Assembly: GCA_934437985.1 (NCBI GenBank)
Contig: CAKSBI010000039.1
Location: 1 to 18,447, forward strand
DNA: 18,447 nucleotides
Direction of reading: 5' to 3'
Origin: an uncultured Lachnospiraceae bacterium
GTDB taxonomy: Bacteria; Bacillota; Clostridia; Lachnospirales; Lachnospiraceae
Shown here: positions 1 to 7,888 of the stretch, piece after piece
How positions within the stretch are numbered: position 1 is the first letter of the stretch
Layout of the letters: each line of letters starts with the position of its first letter
Notes under the pieces: model-generated
Told to the model about the DNA's origin: nothing
Databases searched by the model: none
Seen by the model: only the letters and a program-made list of their open reading frames with translations
Made by a program: the position numbers and the translations under genes

Positions 1-69
1 ATAGCACAACCCTCCGCTTCCGGCTACCTTAACCCACCGTCTAAAACCAGTGGGATTGCGGTAGCCCTA
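1..69 (-). mobile_element. Probable IS200/IS605-type end (hairpin remnant)
   Basis: An imperfect palindrome occupies about 23-67: outer arms GGCTACC/GGTAGCC enclose an inner CCCAC/GTGGG stem around a TCTAAAAC-type loop. Hairpins of the form CCCAC...TTTTAG...GTGGG are typical of the right ends of IS200/IS605 (tnpB) elements, where the structure also forms the 3' part of the omega RNA. No transposase or TnpB coding sequence is visible. The hairpin abuts the truncated kinase remnant directly, so it can only be a broken end, and the window starts inside it. The assignment rests on hairpin style alone; an unrelated REP-like palindrome is the alternative. Confidence 0.35.
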
Positions 70-234
70 TTTCAATACAAGGTCATAATTAACAGGATTG
101 GTCCAATCCTTTCCCGAAGTATAATAGCTATAATACTTCGCCCGGTATTTATCAGTTTTTTGAATAAGATAATGCGCCCTCTTTTCTGATACATGCATTT
201 TTTCCATATATACGATAGCCATACTGCATAACAC
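67..234 (-). pseudogene. Cytidylate-kinase-like protein, C-terminal remnant (copy A)
   Basis: About 55 codons downstream of trpD, in the same reading frame as the trpD stop, encode a peptide with VSEKRAHYLIQKTDKYRA and YYTSGKDWTNPVNYDLVL. The pattern 'TDK.RA.YY.YYT....W....NYDL' matches the C-terminal region of the cytidylate kinase-like family (P-loop nucleoside monophosphate kinases common in Clostridia). The P-loop N-terminal two-thirds are absent, and the frame ends in TAG at 67-69, where the sequence changes to the IS-like hairpin. Only a GTG is available as a start and no convincing ribosome binding site precedes it. It is a non-functional leftover; the family call rests on the short motif. 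Confidence 0.5.
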
Positions 235-258
235 TTGCCGCTTTATAAGCCTGCATAT

Positions 259-1278
259 TTACCCACGGTTACTCACCTCGATCATCTTGTTAAGTGTTTC
301 AAATGCCTTGCCGGAATCTATTATTTCACCGGCAAGCTTAATTCCTTCCTTCATATTGTCTGCCTTACCGCCAATATAGAGTGATGCACCTGCGTTCATA
401 AGCACTGCATTTCTCTTATGTCCTTTCGCACCCTTAAGAATATCAATGGTTATCTGTGCATTTTCTTCAGGGGTTCCTCCCTTAAGGTCCTCTTTTGTAC
501 AACGCTCAAATCCAAATTCCTCCGGTGTGATCATAGTTGACCTGAACCATCCGTCCCTGATCTCACATATTTTTGTCGGTGCACTCAGTGAAATCTCATC
601 CAGCTTGTCCATACCGTATACTACCATCCCCCTCTTAACACCAAGGCTGACCAGAACCTGCGCAAGCGGCTCTACAAGATAACCATCATATACACCAAGT
701 AGCTGCATTGATGGTGAACCCGGATTGGTAAGGGGTCCAAGGATATTAAATACTGTTCTGAATCCAAGTTCCTTCCTGATAGCACCTACATACTTCATTG
801 AAGTGTGGTATTTCTGTGCAAAGAAGAAGCACATTCCAGCTTCATTCAGGAGCTCCACACATTTTTCAGGGCTCTGATCAATATTAACACCAAGGGCTTC
901 AAGGCAGTCTGCCGTTCCGCATAATGATGAAGCCGCCCTGTTACCATGCTTTGCAACCTTCATTCCACCGGCTGCTGCAACAAGTGCAGATGTTGTAGAT
1001 ATGTTGAAGCTCTGTGCATTGTCACCACCTGTTCCAACAATCTCAAATACATCCATTCCTGTCTCAACCCTAACTGCATGCGATCTCATTGCGGCCGCAC
1101 AGCCGGCAATCTCCTCCGTTGTCTCCGCCCTTGCACTCTTTGTTGACAGTGCGGCAAGAAATGCAGCATTTTGTGTCTGTGATGTCTCACCACCCATGAT
1201 CTCATTCATTACATTGAAAGCCTCATCATAAGTAAGGTCCTCCTTGTTGACAATCTTTACAATTGCTTCTTTAATCAT
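259..1278 (-). CDS. trpD: Anthranilate phosphoribosyltransferase (copy A)
   Basis: TrpD transfers the phosphoribosyl group from PRPP to anthranilate, the second step of tryptophan synthesis, in the cytoplasm. The 339-residue product has the usual family length. It shows the glycine-rich PRPP-binding motif [14 protein letters not shown] (about residues 82-95), [12 protein letters not shown] (about 107-118), the [19 protein letters not shown] segment and the [13 protein letters not shown] motif that corresponds to the family's DxxDE Mg-binding region. An AGGAG ribosome binding site lies upstream of the ATG at 1278. No trpE, trpG, trpC or trpF adjoins it: upstream is a T-box leader and downstream a kinase remnant, so this is a single-gene trp transcript. 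The coding sequence is identical to 9002-10021, and both copies look intact. Confidence 0.97.
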   Translation of the reverse strand: MIKEAIVKIVNKEDLTYDEAFNVMNEIMGGETSQTQNAAFLAALSTKSARAETTEEIAGCAAAMRSHAVRVETGMDVFEIVGTGGDNAQSFNISTTSALVAAAGGMKVAKHGNRAASSLCGTADCLEALGVNIDQSPEKCVELLNEAGMCFFFAQKYHTSMKYVGAIRKELGFRTVFNILGPLTNPGSPSMQLLGVYDGYLVEPLAQVLVSLGVKRGMVVYGMDKLDEISLSAPTKICEIRDGWFRSTMITPEEFGFERCTKEDLKGGTPEENAQITIDILKGAKGHKRNAVLMNAGASLYIGGKADNMKEGIKLAGEIIDSGKAFETLNKMIEVSNRG

Positions 1279-1384
1279 AACTCATCTCTCCTCATGTAAT
1301 AATTATTAGATAACCAACTTATTTTCTGCCGTGGAAATATAAGCTTCTATTTTGCCGGTCTGCGTTTGGCTTACTGTCTTTGCA

Positions 1385-1713
1385 AAATAAAAAGTCCCTG
1401 ACAGAATATTACTATCTGTCAAGGACGAATATTACAATAATGTTATCCGCGGTGCCACCTTGAATTCACGATATGACTCGTGCGCTTAGCGGGATACCTG
1501 CATATCCCCGGCAATTGACGTATGCCTAAACGTCGCAGAATACTTTGGACTGCTTATCTCCAATGTTATTAATTGTAAAGTATAAGGTATGTCCATTTGA
1601 CTGCGCCCTCGGCGGTCCATTTGACAATCTGTGTCTTACCTGCTTCTCAGCACCGCAGGTTCTCTGTACAGGCATAACTGCCGTTATCTCCGCTTCAACG
1701 GTTTAATCTTCTT
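1385..1713 (-). promoter_or_regulatory. T-box riboswitch leader of trpD, probably tryptophan-specific (copy A)
   Basis: On the minus strand, the 14-nt-plus T-box AAGGTGGCACCGCGGATAAC lies at 1442-1461, followed by an intrinsic terminator and then trpD. Upstream is a Stem I-like region with an AGAGA-type motif (CAGAGA) and a distal hairpin CCTGC...GCAGG around 1638-1660. The sequence TCAAATGGACC provides a UGG (Trp) specifier candidate at 1617-1619; a second TCAAATGGAC lies 24 nt further on (1593-1595). A Trp specifier matches the regulated gene. Known mechanism: uncharged tRNA pairs with the T-box and prevents terminator formation, so trpD is expressed on Trp starvation. The 3' half (to 1527) belongs to the perfect repeat; the 5' half does not. 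Confidence 0.88.
1394..1426 (-). terminator. T-box attenuator terminator (copy A)
   Basis: The 12-bp stem GTCCTTGACAGA/TCTGTCAGGGAC with one G-U type position and a 9-nt loop is followed on the minus strand by TTTTTATTTT. It lies just downstream of the T-box sequence, where the regulatory terminator of a T-box leader belongs. Confidence 0.88.
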
Positions 1714-1720
1714 TATGATT

Positions 1721-1749
1721 ACATTATCACCATCACTTCATATTGTCAA
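1721..1749 (-). promoter_or_regulatory. Promoter of T-box leader A
   Basis: TTGACA (1744-1749) and TAATGT (1721-1726) are separated by 17 nt. The -10 is poor, but the same TTGACA-17-TACTGT arrangement occurs at the same place in front of the second, diverged leader, and that conservation supports it. It starts 15 bases past the stop codon of the DXS-like gene. Confidence 0.6.
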
Positions 1750-1764
1750 CCTTAAATCTGTACT

Positions 1765-3186
1765 TTATGCAAGCAATCTGCTTATCTCACTGACCATTGC
1801 ATCGTTAGTCATCCCCAGTTCTTCAAGCAGCTTTGCAGGATCATATCTGTCATAAAACTTCTTTTCCAGTCCATAATTCTTAACCTTTACGTCACTCGTC
1901 GAATAAAAAGAAGCTATCTTCTGTCCAAATCCTCCATCAAGAATTCCGTCTTCAAGAGTTACTATAAGACTGTGTGTCTGTCCTATCTGCTCAAGCAGGT
2001 TTGCATCAATTGCAGATGCAAATCGCGGATTAATAAGTGTCGGCTCAAAGCCCAGTCTTTCTTTAACAGCATCTGCAAGACTTTCACCCATCTGGTAAAA
2101 ATCACCAAGTGCTAATATTGCAGCTTTTTCGCCCTTTCTCTCTACCCTGAACTTACCAATATCATTATATTTCTTATCTGCCGGACGGTCTGTCACCTCA
2201 TTTCCCGGTATAAGTATCATAACAGGATGCTCATTCTGATCTAATGACCAGTCAAGCATATTCAGGTACTCACTCTTTGAGCTTGGTGCAAGAATCTGAA
2301 GATTTGGTATATTGGAAAATGCCGATATTCCAAAAATCCCAAGATGTGTTACATCTGTAAGACCTGCAAAGCTTGTATAGTTAAGCAGTATGGTTACTGC
2401 ACTTCCATTAATACAGACATCCTGCGAAATCTGGTCATACGTTCTCTGGATAAATGTCGCATTCGTCACAACAAGAGGCTTTGCACCATTTTTTGCTGCA
2501 CCCGATGCCATTGCTACAGCCTGTTCTTCCGCAATTCCGACATCTACATACTGGTTTCCAAGCTCTTTTCTGATCCTTTCAGACAGTCCCGCAGTCATCG
2601 GCATTGCCGGCGTAATAACAAGAAAGTCTTTGTCTTTCTTCGCCTTCTGCATAATATAATCTGCTGTAATTGCCGTATAATCTTCTCCAGCTTCATAATC
2701 TGAAGATGGCAGACCGGTCTCTCTGTCGAAAGGCATGCACCAGTGCCAGTCTTCCTTATTATCTTCAGCCGGCTTATAACCAAGCCCCTTCGTTGTATGA
2801 ATATGGACAACAATCGGATGTCCAATATCCTTAACCTTATTAAACGCCTCAATAAGCGCAGGAATATCATTTCCATCTTCTACGTACATATAGTCAAGCC
2901 CGAATGCCCTGAAAATGTTATTATCCGCTTCTCCATTTGTTCTGCGCAGTTCCGCCAGATTCTTATATATTCCGCCATAATTTTCCGCTATAGCCATTTC
3001 ATTATCATTTACAATTATTATAAAATTAGTTTCAAGCTCACTTCCGGCAACATTTAAGGCTTCCATTGCCTCACCACCCGACAGTGAACCATCACCTATA
3101 ACAGCTATTACATTTTTCTTCTCACCCTTTAAGTCCCTTGCCTTTGCAAGACCCGACGCAAGTGAAATAGATGTAGATGTATGTAA
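1765..3186 (-). pseudogene. 1-deoxy-D-xylulose-5-phosphate synthase-like (transketolase family), 5'-truncated
   Basis: The open frame starts abruptly at HTSTSISLASGLAKARD, then shows the thiamine pyrophosphate motif GDGSLSGGEAMEALN and NDNEMAIAENYGG. The central and C-terminal transketolase domains follow, including DVGIAEEQAV with the probable catalytic Glu. DXS enzymes are about 620 residues; the first hundred or more, including the conserved substrate/TPP-binding N-terminus, are missing here. The frame has a TAA immediately upstream, inside the 18-bp repeat at 3185-3202, so the cassette junction cut the gene. The first internal ATG (3064-3066) lies beyond the GDG motif and cannot give an active enzyme. 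Even where intact it departs from canonical DXS (EEQAV for EQHAV, DVTHLG for DGPTHHG), so the parent may have been a divergent paralogue. Confidence 0.85.
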
Positions 3187-3202
3187 TAGGTCGGTACGTT
3201 AG
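3185..3202. repeat. 18-bp direct repeat, left copy
   Basis: AATAGGTCGGTACGTTAG recurs perfectly in the same orientation at 7871-7888. The left copy sits exactly where the DXS-like gene is broken and 2 bases from the stop codon of the Big_2 gene. It could be an attachment or target-site sequence of the cassette, or the end of an unidentified element. Confidence 0.85.
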
Positions 3203-3204
3203 TA

Positions 3205-3954
3205 TCATGATGTAGTATTCGTTTGCTTTTCCGGTATAGGTGATATATTTATCACTCCAGTTTCAAATATTGCATTCTCTCCAACTATTGTATATTCAGC
3301 AGCAAGGGATACGGATACTTTATCTCCAACGCTAATGTCAATTTTTATATCATCTTTATTAATTCTAAGTTTTATATATTTGCATCTGTTATTAAGACCC
3401 CCTGCCATACTCCAATGCCATTCCTTACTGTCAAAGATATAATATACACTATTGTCATTAATCTTCTCAATTTCTAACAATGTCATATTATTTATTCCTA
3501 GAACAGAATTATCCGGATAAGTGCCCGGCGGACATGACACTTGATTAGAATTATTATGACCTGTATTATCCGTTACATTCACATTATTCATATCCTGATT
3601 AACTGAACTTGAATCATGTATTTCTTCTCTCTTATCATTACAGACTGTTACCTTTATTTTACTTACGCATTTTTTCTTTGCCATTACTTTTATCACACAA
3701 CGACCATTCTTTTTTGCCTTTATTAAGCCTTTCTTTGACACAGAAGCAACCTTTGGCTTTGAAGTTATATACTTTGCATTCTTCTTGTACCGTATCTTAT
3801 ATGTTTCACTTACCCGAAGATTAATCTTCTTTGTCTTACATTTGTCTGATTTTACTTTTGCCTGACATACACCATCAGATATACAAACTAGAGACATAAT
3901 GGTAATAACCAGCATTATCATATAAAAACCAATGATTTTACATAATCCACGCAT
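3205..3954 (-). CDS. Secreted protein with Big_2-type Ig-like domain
   Basis: Hypothetical exported protein of 249 residues. A frame-open TTG at 3987 adds 11 residues, but the ATG at 3952-3954 is preferred because AGAGAGG precedes it at normal spacing and it puts the hydrophobic signal segment (IIGFYMIMLVITIMSLVC) near the N-terminus. Cleavage is likely near VCQA-KV (about residue 32). Residues about 40-105 form a Big_2 Ig-like domain (ITSKPKVASVSKKGLIKAKK, then NGRCVIKV), a cell-surface fold. A Ser/Asn-rich linker (about 110-145) leads to an unrecognised C-terminal beta-rich domain with SVGDKVSVS. No LPXTG anchor is seen. It lies downstream of the large peptidase-like gene and was probably gained with it in the cassette bounded by the 18-bp repeats; any partnership is inference. 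Confidence 0.75.
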   Translation of the reverse strand: MRGLCKIIGFYMIMLVITIMSLVCISDGVCQAKVKSDKCKTKKINLRVSETYKIRYKKNAKYITSKPKVASVSKKGLIKAKKNGRCVIKVMAKKKCVSKIKVTVCNDKREEIHDSSSVNQDMNNVNVTDNTGHNNSNQVSCPPGTYPDNSVLGINNMTLLEIEKINDNSVYYIFDSKEWHWSMAGGLNNRCKYIKLRINKDDIKIDISVGDKVSVSLAAEYTIVGENAIFETGVINISPIPEKQTNTTS

Positions 3955-3990
3955 AACATATCCTCTCTTTCTGTCATTCACTGACAATAC

Positions 3991-4018
3991 ATTCTATCAA
4001 TAATTTACAACATTGCAA
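3991..4018 (-). promoter_or_regulatory. Candidate promoter of the Big_2 protein gene
   Basis: TTGCAA (4013-4018) and TAGAAT (3991-3996) are spaced by 16 nt, with the -10 about 37 nt upstream of the ATG. It lies in the gap after the peptidase gene and would give the Big_2 gene its own transcript. No strong terminator is visible in that gap, so read-through is also possible. Confidence 0.4.
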
Positions 4019-4076
4019 TACAAAGTCATTTCAATAAATTAAACTATCATTCAATAGATGATTAATATGTTAATCT

Positions 4077-6773
4077 TCACTTCAACGTCGTTGAAGTATC
4101 ACAATACGTAATTAAATCTCCACTTGCATCATATGCCATAATATGAATATCATATACCCCATTTGCATTATAAAAGTTTTTCTTATTAACTTCCAATGTG
4201 TCAGAACCATTCTTATTAGTATTGGAAATACTGTGAATATATTCTTTTTTCCCATATCTTCCAACACTACGTACAGTTACAGTATATTTTACCTCATCAG
4301 TACCAGTTGGCAATAATACATTCACCTTAAAATCACCATTATTCCCATTGGTAATTTGCGATATTATTATTCTGCTTCTACCTACAATACTCGTAGTTAC
4401 AGATGTCGTATTAATCATAATACCATTTTTATCATATGCCTGTATCTGCGTTTTATATTGACCGCCTTCATTGTTATGATTCATCGTATTAATCCATACT
4501 TCAACATTTCGATTTGAATCAGGCTTGCCACTATATCCACATATATCATCCTGGGCATTAGCTATAGTCCATGTAGGGAACCTAACTGATGCCGTTCCTA
4601 CAGGTACCTTGCAAGTTACCTTGTATCCATGAATTGAAATATCAGATATTTTAACATTAGTAATCGAACGTACAGGCGCATTAATTGATATCTGTTTTGA
4701 ATCTAATTCTCTTCCATATTTTTCAAAAGCTTGTGCTGTAATAATGTACTTTCCAGATGTATAGTTAAAATCTGAATATTTTAAAGTAGTCTGAATAGTA
4801 TTACCACTTAACTGACACGTAATATTTTTTACTAATGTACTATTATTTTCGGGATATACTCGAAAACTTACCGATGTAGTTCCTGTTGGCAATGAATTAC
4901 AAGATATCTTAAGAGAATCAATATTAGGATTACTTGCTGTAACAGATATCTTATTTTTCAAAGTATTATAAACCGTTCCATAAGCTGCTAACTGGTTACC
5001 ATTAGCATCCATAGCATATACGTGCGTTGCATAATTAGCCGTATCTTTATCCGAACTAAGATCACAAGACACATGAGCATAATTATTTGCTTCAACAGTA
5101 CCCTGATGCCAAACGGCTTTTGAAGTTCCTTCAGCCTCATCCCATGTTGGAAAATATACATATTTGGTTCCATTAGGAACTACACATGAATAATCTATTC
5201 GCTTACTGCAGATATAATCGGTATGAACTTCCTTAATATTAGCACTTTGAACATTATTAAAGAAAATAGCATTCAGTTTAACATTGGATTTTGTTAAATC
5301 AGTCCATGAAATATATCTAATTGCTTTATAGGCAGATGAAAGCGTGTCAACATTTTTTAACAAATAATCTTCTGTAAACTCTGAAGAATCAAAACCACGA
5401 TTTCCACCGTTATTGTTATTGTTAAAATTCCATCCGTTCCAAATTCCAATATACTTTTCTGACGAATTATGTAGAGTTGATAATACAGTAACTGCATGAT
5501 TAAAATTAATATTTTTCGTCTTTCCATTATTATCCACGACCAATTGATCTAAATCAATTTGCATAATACATGGTGCAGCCTCGCCACTTTCAGTTGTGCC
5601 TATATGATTTTCAAATCGAGAAAATTGCAAATCTTTTACAGCATTATAATATGAATATGCATTAGCTCTGATATTACATCCTATCGATGGGAAATAATAA
5701 TTATTCAATGTATCAGCCATCCATCCAAAAAAAATACCATGCCCTTCGTATTCTATTTGACCTTCACTATCATGCTTTACTATTCTATTACCATTACCGT
5801 CTAGCATTTCATTTCCATAATTGTCTTCTGAAAATTTATATTGATGCTGGATTTCATATGAATTAGTAATTGGATCCCATGTATTATGCATTTTATTCCA
5901 TAAATCAACATATGTGTCTATTGGTCTTCCTTTACATCTTCCCATCCAATTCAATACACTTGTAGCTGCAACATTTGTACAAGCATATCCTGTATAAGAA
6001 TATTCACCATATGTTCTATCATACCACGTATAATTTTTTTTATAACTATTAACATATCCACTTGTAATCATTGCAAGTCCACAATCAGGTACTACATGCC
6101 ATGATGTATTACTGTCAGCCACATCCCAATATCCATTCTGACCACACATATTATATCCAGTTTTTTCATACATAGAGCATGGAGCTATGTAATCACTATT
6201 ACTCACATTCTCAAATACAATAATATCGTTATCTTCTGTATTCTTTTCTTCGAGGCTTATAGAATCCTCATTAAACTCAACCTTATCCCCATCCTCATCA
6301 AACGTACAATAGTCAATCCCACCTTCATATACAATACCATCTAGCAACTCATCTTCATCAACATCAGAAATATCCTCCGCCTTGTCTTCCAGTTCCTTGT
6401 ACATGTTTTCTACACCATCGCAAAATACAAACTCTCTAATATTTGATTTTTCAATGTCATATATTGCATATCCATATGGTTTATCACCAACCATAAACCC
6501 CAGAGAATATGCATTCAGTTTACCCTCAGTATCAACAACATTGAAGATATCACCTACCAAAACATCCAACTTTTCAACATTCATTGGCTTAATTGCTTCT
6601 AGTGCTACGGTACACACTGTCTCAGTTTCACTTTTCGACAGCATATTCTTTCTTTTTGCGTCTGCATCTCTTGGTAAAGTGAATATTGACAAGATTAATG
6701 CTGCCATTATTATTCCTGTCACACCAATTACCCTTAACCATTTTTTCTTAAGTAAACCCCATTTTTTCTCCAT
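4077..6773 (-). CDS. Secreted papain-like cysteine peptidase with GBS Bsp-like repeats
   Basis: This 898-residue exported protein starts with an N-terminal hydrophobic segment (about 14-33, possible cleavage after ADA at 37-39). An acidic propeptide-like region (about 45-190) is followed by a predicted papain-fold domain (about 200-490). Candidate catalytic residues are Cys265 in GYACTNVAATSVLNW, His426 in NFNHAVTVLST and Asn446 in GIWNGWN; their order and spacing suit C39-like/C10-like peptidases. Residues about 511-896 form four GBS Bsp-like repeats, the clearest being YFPTWDEAEG, RFPTWTIANAQDDI and GGQYKTQIQAYDKNG; such repeats are common on Gram-positive surface enzymes. GGAGG lies 8 nt before the ATG. 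The substrate is unknown, and peptidase activity is inferred from motifs. It could instead be an inactive or transpeptidase-like relative. Confidence 0.75.
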   Translation of the reverse strand: MEKKWGLLKKKWLRVIGVTGIIMAALILSIFTLPRDADAKRKNMLSKSETETVCTVALEAIKPMNVEKLDVLVGDIFNVVDTEGKLNAYSLGFMVGDKPYGYAIYDIEKSNIREFVFCDGVENMYKELEDKAEDISDVDEDELLDGIVYEGGIDYCTFDEDGDKVEFNEDSISLEEKNTEDNDIIVFENVSNSDYIAPCSMYEKTGYNMCGQNGYWDVADSNTSWHVVPDCGLAMITSGYVNSYKKNYTWYDRTYGEYSYTGYACTNVAATSVLNWMGRCKGRPIDTYVDLWNKMHNTWDPITNSYEIQHQYKFSEDNYGNEMLDGNGNRIVKHDSEGQIEYEGHGIFFGWMADTLNNYYFPSIGCNIRANAYSYYNAVKDLQFSRFENHIGTTESGEAAPCIMQIDLDQLVVDNNGKTKNINFNHAVTVLSTLHNSSEKYIGIWNGWNFNNNNNGGNRGFDSSEFTEDYLLKNVDTLSSAYKAIRYISWTDLTKSNVKLNAIFFNNVQSANIKEVHTDYICSKRIDYSCVVPNGTKYVYFPTWDEAEGTSKAVWHQGTVEANNYAHVSCDLSSDKDTANYATHVYAMDANGNQLAAYGTVYNTLKNKISVTASNPNIDSLKISCNSLPTGTTSVSFRVYPENNSTLVKNITCQLSGNTIQTTLKYSDFNYTSGKYIITAQAFEKYGRELDSKQISINAPVRSITNVKISDISIHGYKVTCKVPVGTASVRFPTWTIANAQDDICGYSGKPDSNRNVEVWINTMNHNNEGGQYKTQIQAYDKNGIMINTTSVTTSIVGRSRIIISQITNGNNGDFKVNVLLPTGTDEVKYTVTVRSVGRYGKKEYIHSISNTNKNGSDTLEVNKKNFYNANGVYDIHIMAYDASGDLITYCDTSTTLK

Positions 6774-7290
6774 CCTGTATTCCTCCTCTTAAATAATTGA
6801 ATAATTAATATTTTGTTAGTCTGAAGCTATTGCAAATCACAACCATCTGCTTAGCCAGTGGTTTGTTATGCGGCCTATAAATCTTCTTTGCCGGCATCTG
6901 AGCCTAAATCGCCAACATCAGTTTCTTACAAAGCCCCCGGGGCTTTTCTTACTTAAGTCATGACCTCATTTCAAATGGGGGGGATAAAAAGCTTTTTCAT
7001 TTTGAAATTCTTTACGCTTTTAATTCATTTATCCTTAAACTTATATGTATTAACCAGTATAACCCCTAAATACCCAACATTCATGGTTTCTTAAATTCAC
7101 TCATCCGCACAAAAGAACTGGACACTACTCTTTGAAATACCTTATTTTTTTCAGTTTGTCTTATGGATAAGTAGTAACAGGTACACTTTCTCATTATCGT
7201 TTACAGTCTCCTTAACTACTAGTGTACTGACCTGTTGACATTTAGCCTTAGATATAATGAACTAGTTTTTATATGGGCATCACCTGTACG
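6774..7290. other. Intergenic region without recognisable gene
   Basis: Apart from the leader of the peptidase gene (6774-6830) I see no coding sequence here. A GC-rich hairpin AAAGCCC/GGGCTTT (6930-6946) followed by TTCTT may be a weak terminator. The remainder to 7290 is AT-rich and probably insertion-sequence debris, since it leads directly into the IS630 remnant. Confidence 0.4.
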
Positions 7291-7313
7291 AAAATGCCAG
7301 TTGACCTTTGCTG

Positions 7314-7840
7314 CTAGTGTATTACGCTACACTTCCCATGCTTTGGTGTATAGTGTATTTCCAGTTTTTTGATTATACGCCTTGCTTCGCCAAGCGGTTC
7401 CACAAAGACAAATATGCTGACCGTCCCATTACGGACATATTCAGAATCCGTTTTCCGGTCACTTCCGGTAATCATTGGCAGTGGGCATCTGGCTTTTCCC
7501 CCAGAAGCTGGTATGGTTTTACATACATGCACGCTATGAATTCCGGGTCTTCTTTTGATGTGATGCACCAGCAGCCATTTTTGTGAGGTCGAGGTTAGTT
7601 TTTTTAAGCGTTTCGTATTGTCTCCCTACCTACAGGGGTTTCCAGAATAACTCTGGATTCTTCTTCCAGCAGACGGATTGTCCATCTGGAATGACCTTCC
7701 GGAACAGGACCACAGGCCAATTCAATCAATCTTGCTTCAGCACGCCCATCAATCTTGCGCCGTGCATTGTCTGAATTTACATTTCTTTTAAATTCAGTAA
7801 CGGCACCAACTCCGCCGCTTCTTTTATTGTAAAAATGAAT
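7314..7840 (-). pseudogene. IS630-family transposase, decayed
   Basis: Read on the minus strand, the frame begins near 7830 with NARRKIDGRAEARLIELACG and PEGHSRWTIRLLEE, the helix-turn-helix/linker region of IS630-type (DDE, Tc1-mariner-like) transposases. A one-base indel in an A-run (near 7600) breaks the frame at RETIR. Coding resumes with RNGTVSIFVFVEPLG, then jumps by internal deletion to EARRIIKKLEIHYTPKHG and stops. The catalytic D/E residues of the DDE core are largely lost and both ends are missing. It cannot transpose. It adjoins the right-hand 18-bp repeat. Confidence 0.8.
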
Positions 7841-7870
7841 GAAATTGCCAGAATATTTTGCTTAAATATC

Positions 7871-7888
7871 AATAGGTCGGTACGTTAG
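7871..7888. repeat. 18-bp direct repeat, right copy
   Basis: AATAGGTCGGTACGTTAG is a perfect, same-orientation match to 3185-3202. The bases outside it differ at both sites. Together the copies bound 4.67 kb holding the Big_2 gene, the peptidase gene and the IS630 remnant. Confidence 0.85.

Larger units (their letters stand above)
70..1527. repeat. 1,458-bp perfect direct repeat, copy A
   Basis: This block is identical by eye to 8813-10270 (constant offset 8,743). It holds the kinase remnant, the complete trpD and the 3' half of the T-box leader including the antiterminator/terminator. The left boundary is sharp at 69/70. The right boundary is at 1527/1528, after which the two loci remain homologous in the T-box but are clearly diverged. 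The perfect identity implies a very recent duplication or gene conversion, or an assembly duplication. Confidence 0.95.

Noticed and set aside
446..1231. Plus-strand open frames opposite trpD (also at 9189-9974)
   Set aside because: They are antisense shadows of a conserved enzyme gene, have no ribosome binding sites and encode cysteine- or serine-rich peptides without family features.
3205..3987. TTG start giving a 260-residue Big_2 protein
   Set aside because: The ATG at 3954 has a better-placed AGAGAGG and gives a normal signal peptide.
7235..7258. TTGACA and TATAAT consensus boxes on the plus strand
   Set aside because: The spacing is only 12 nt, far too short for a sigma-70-type promoter, and no gene follows on that strand except a decayed transposase on the other strand.
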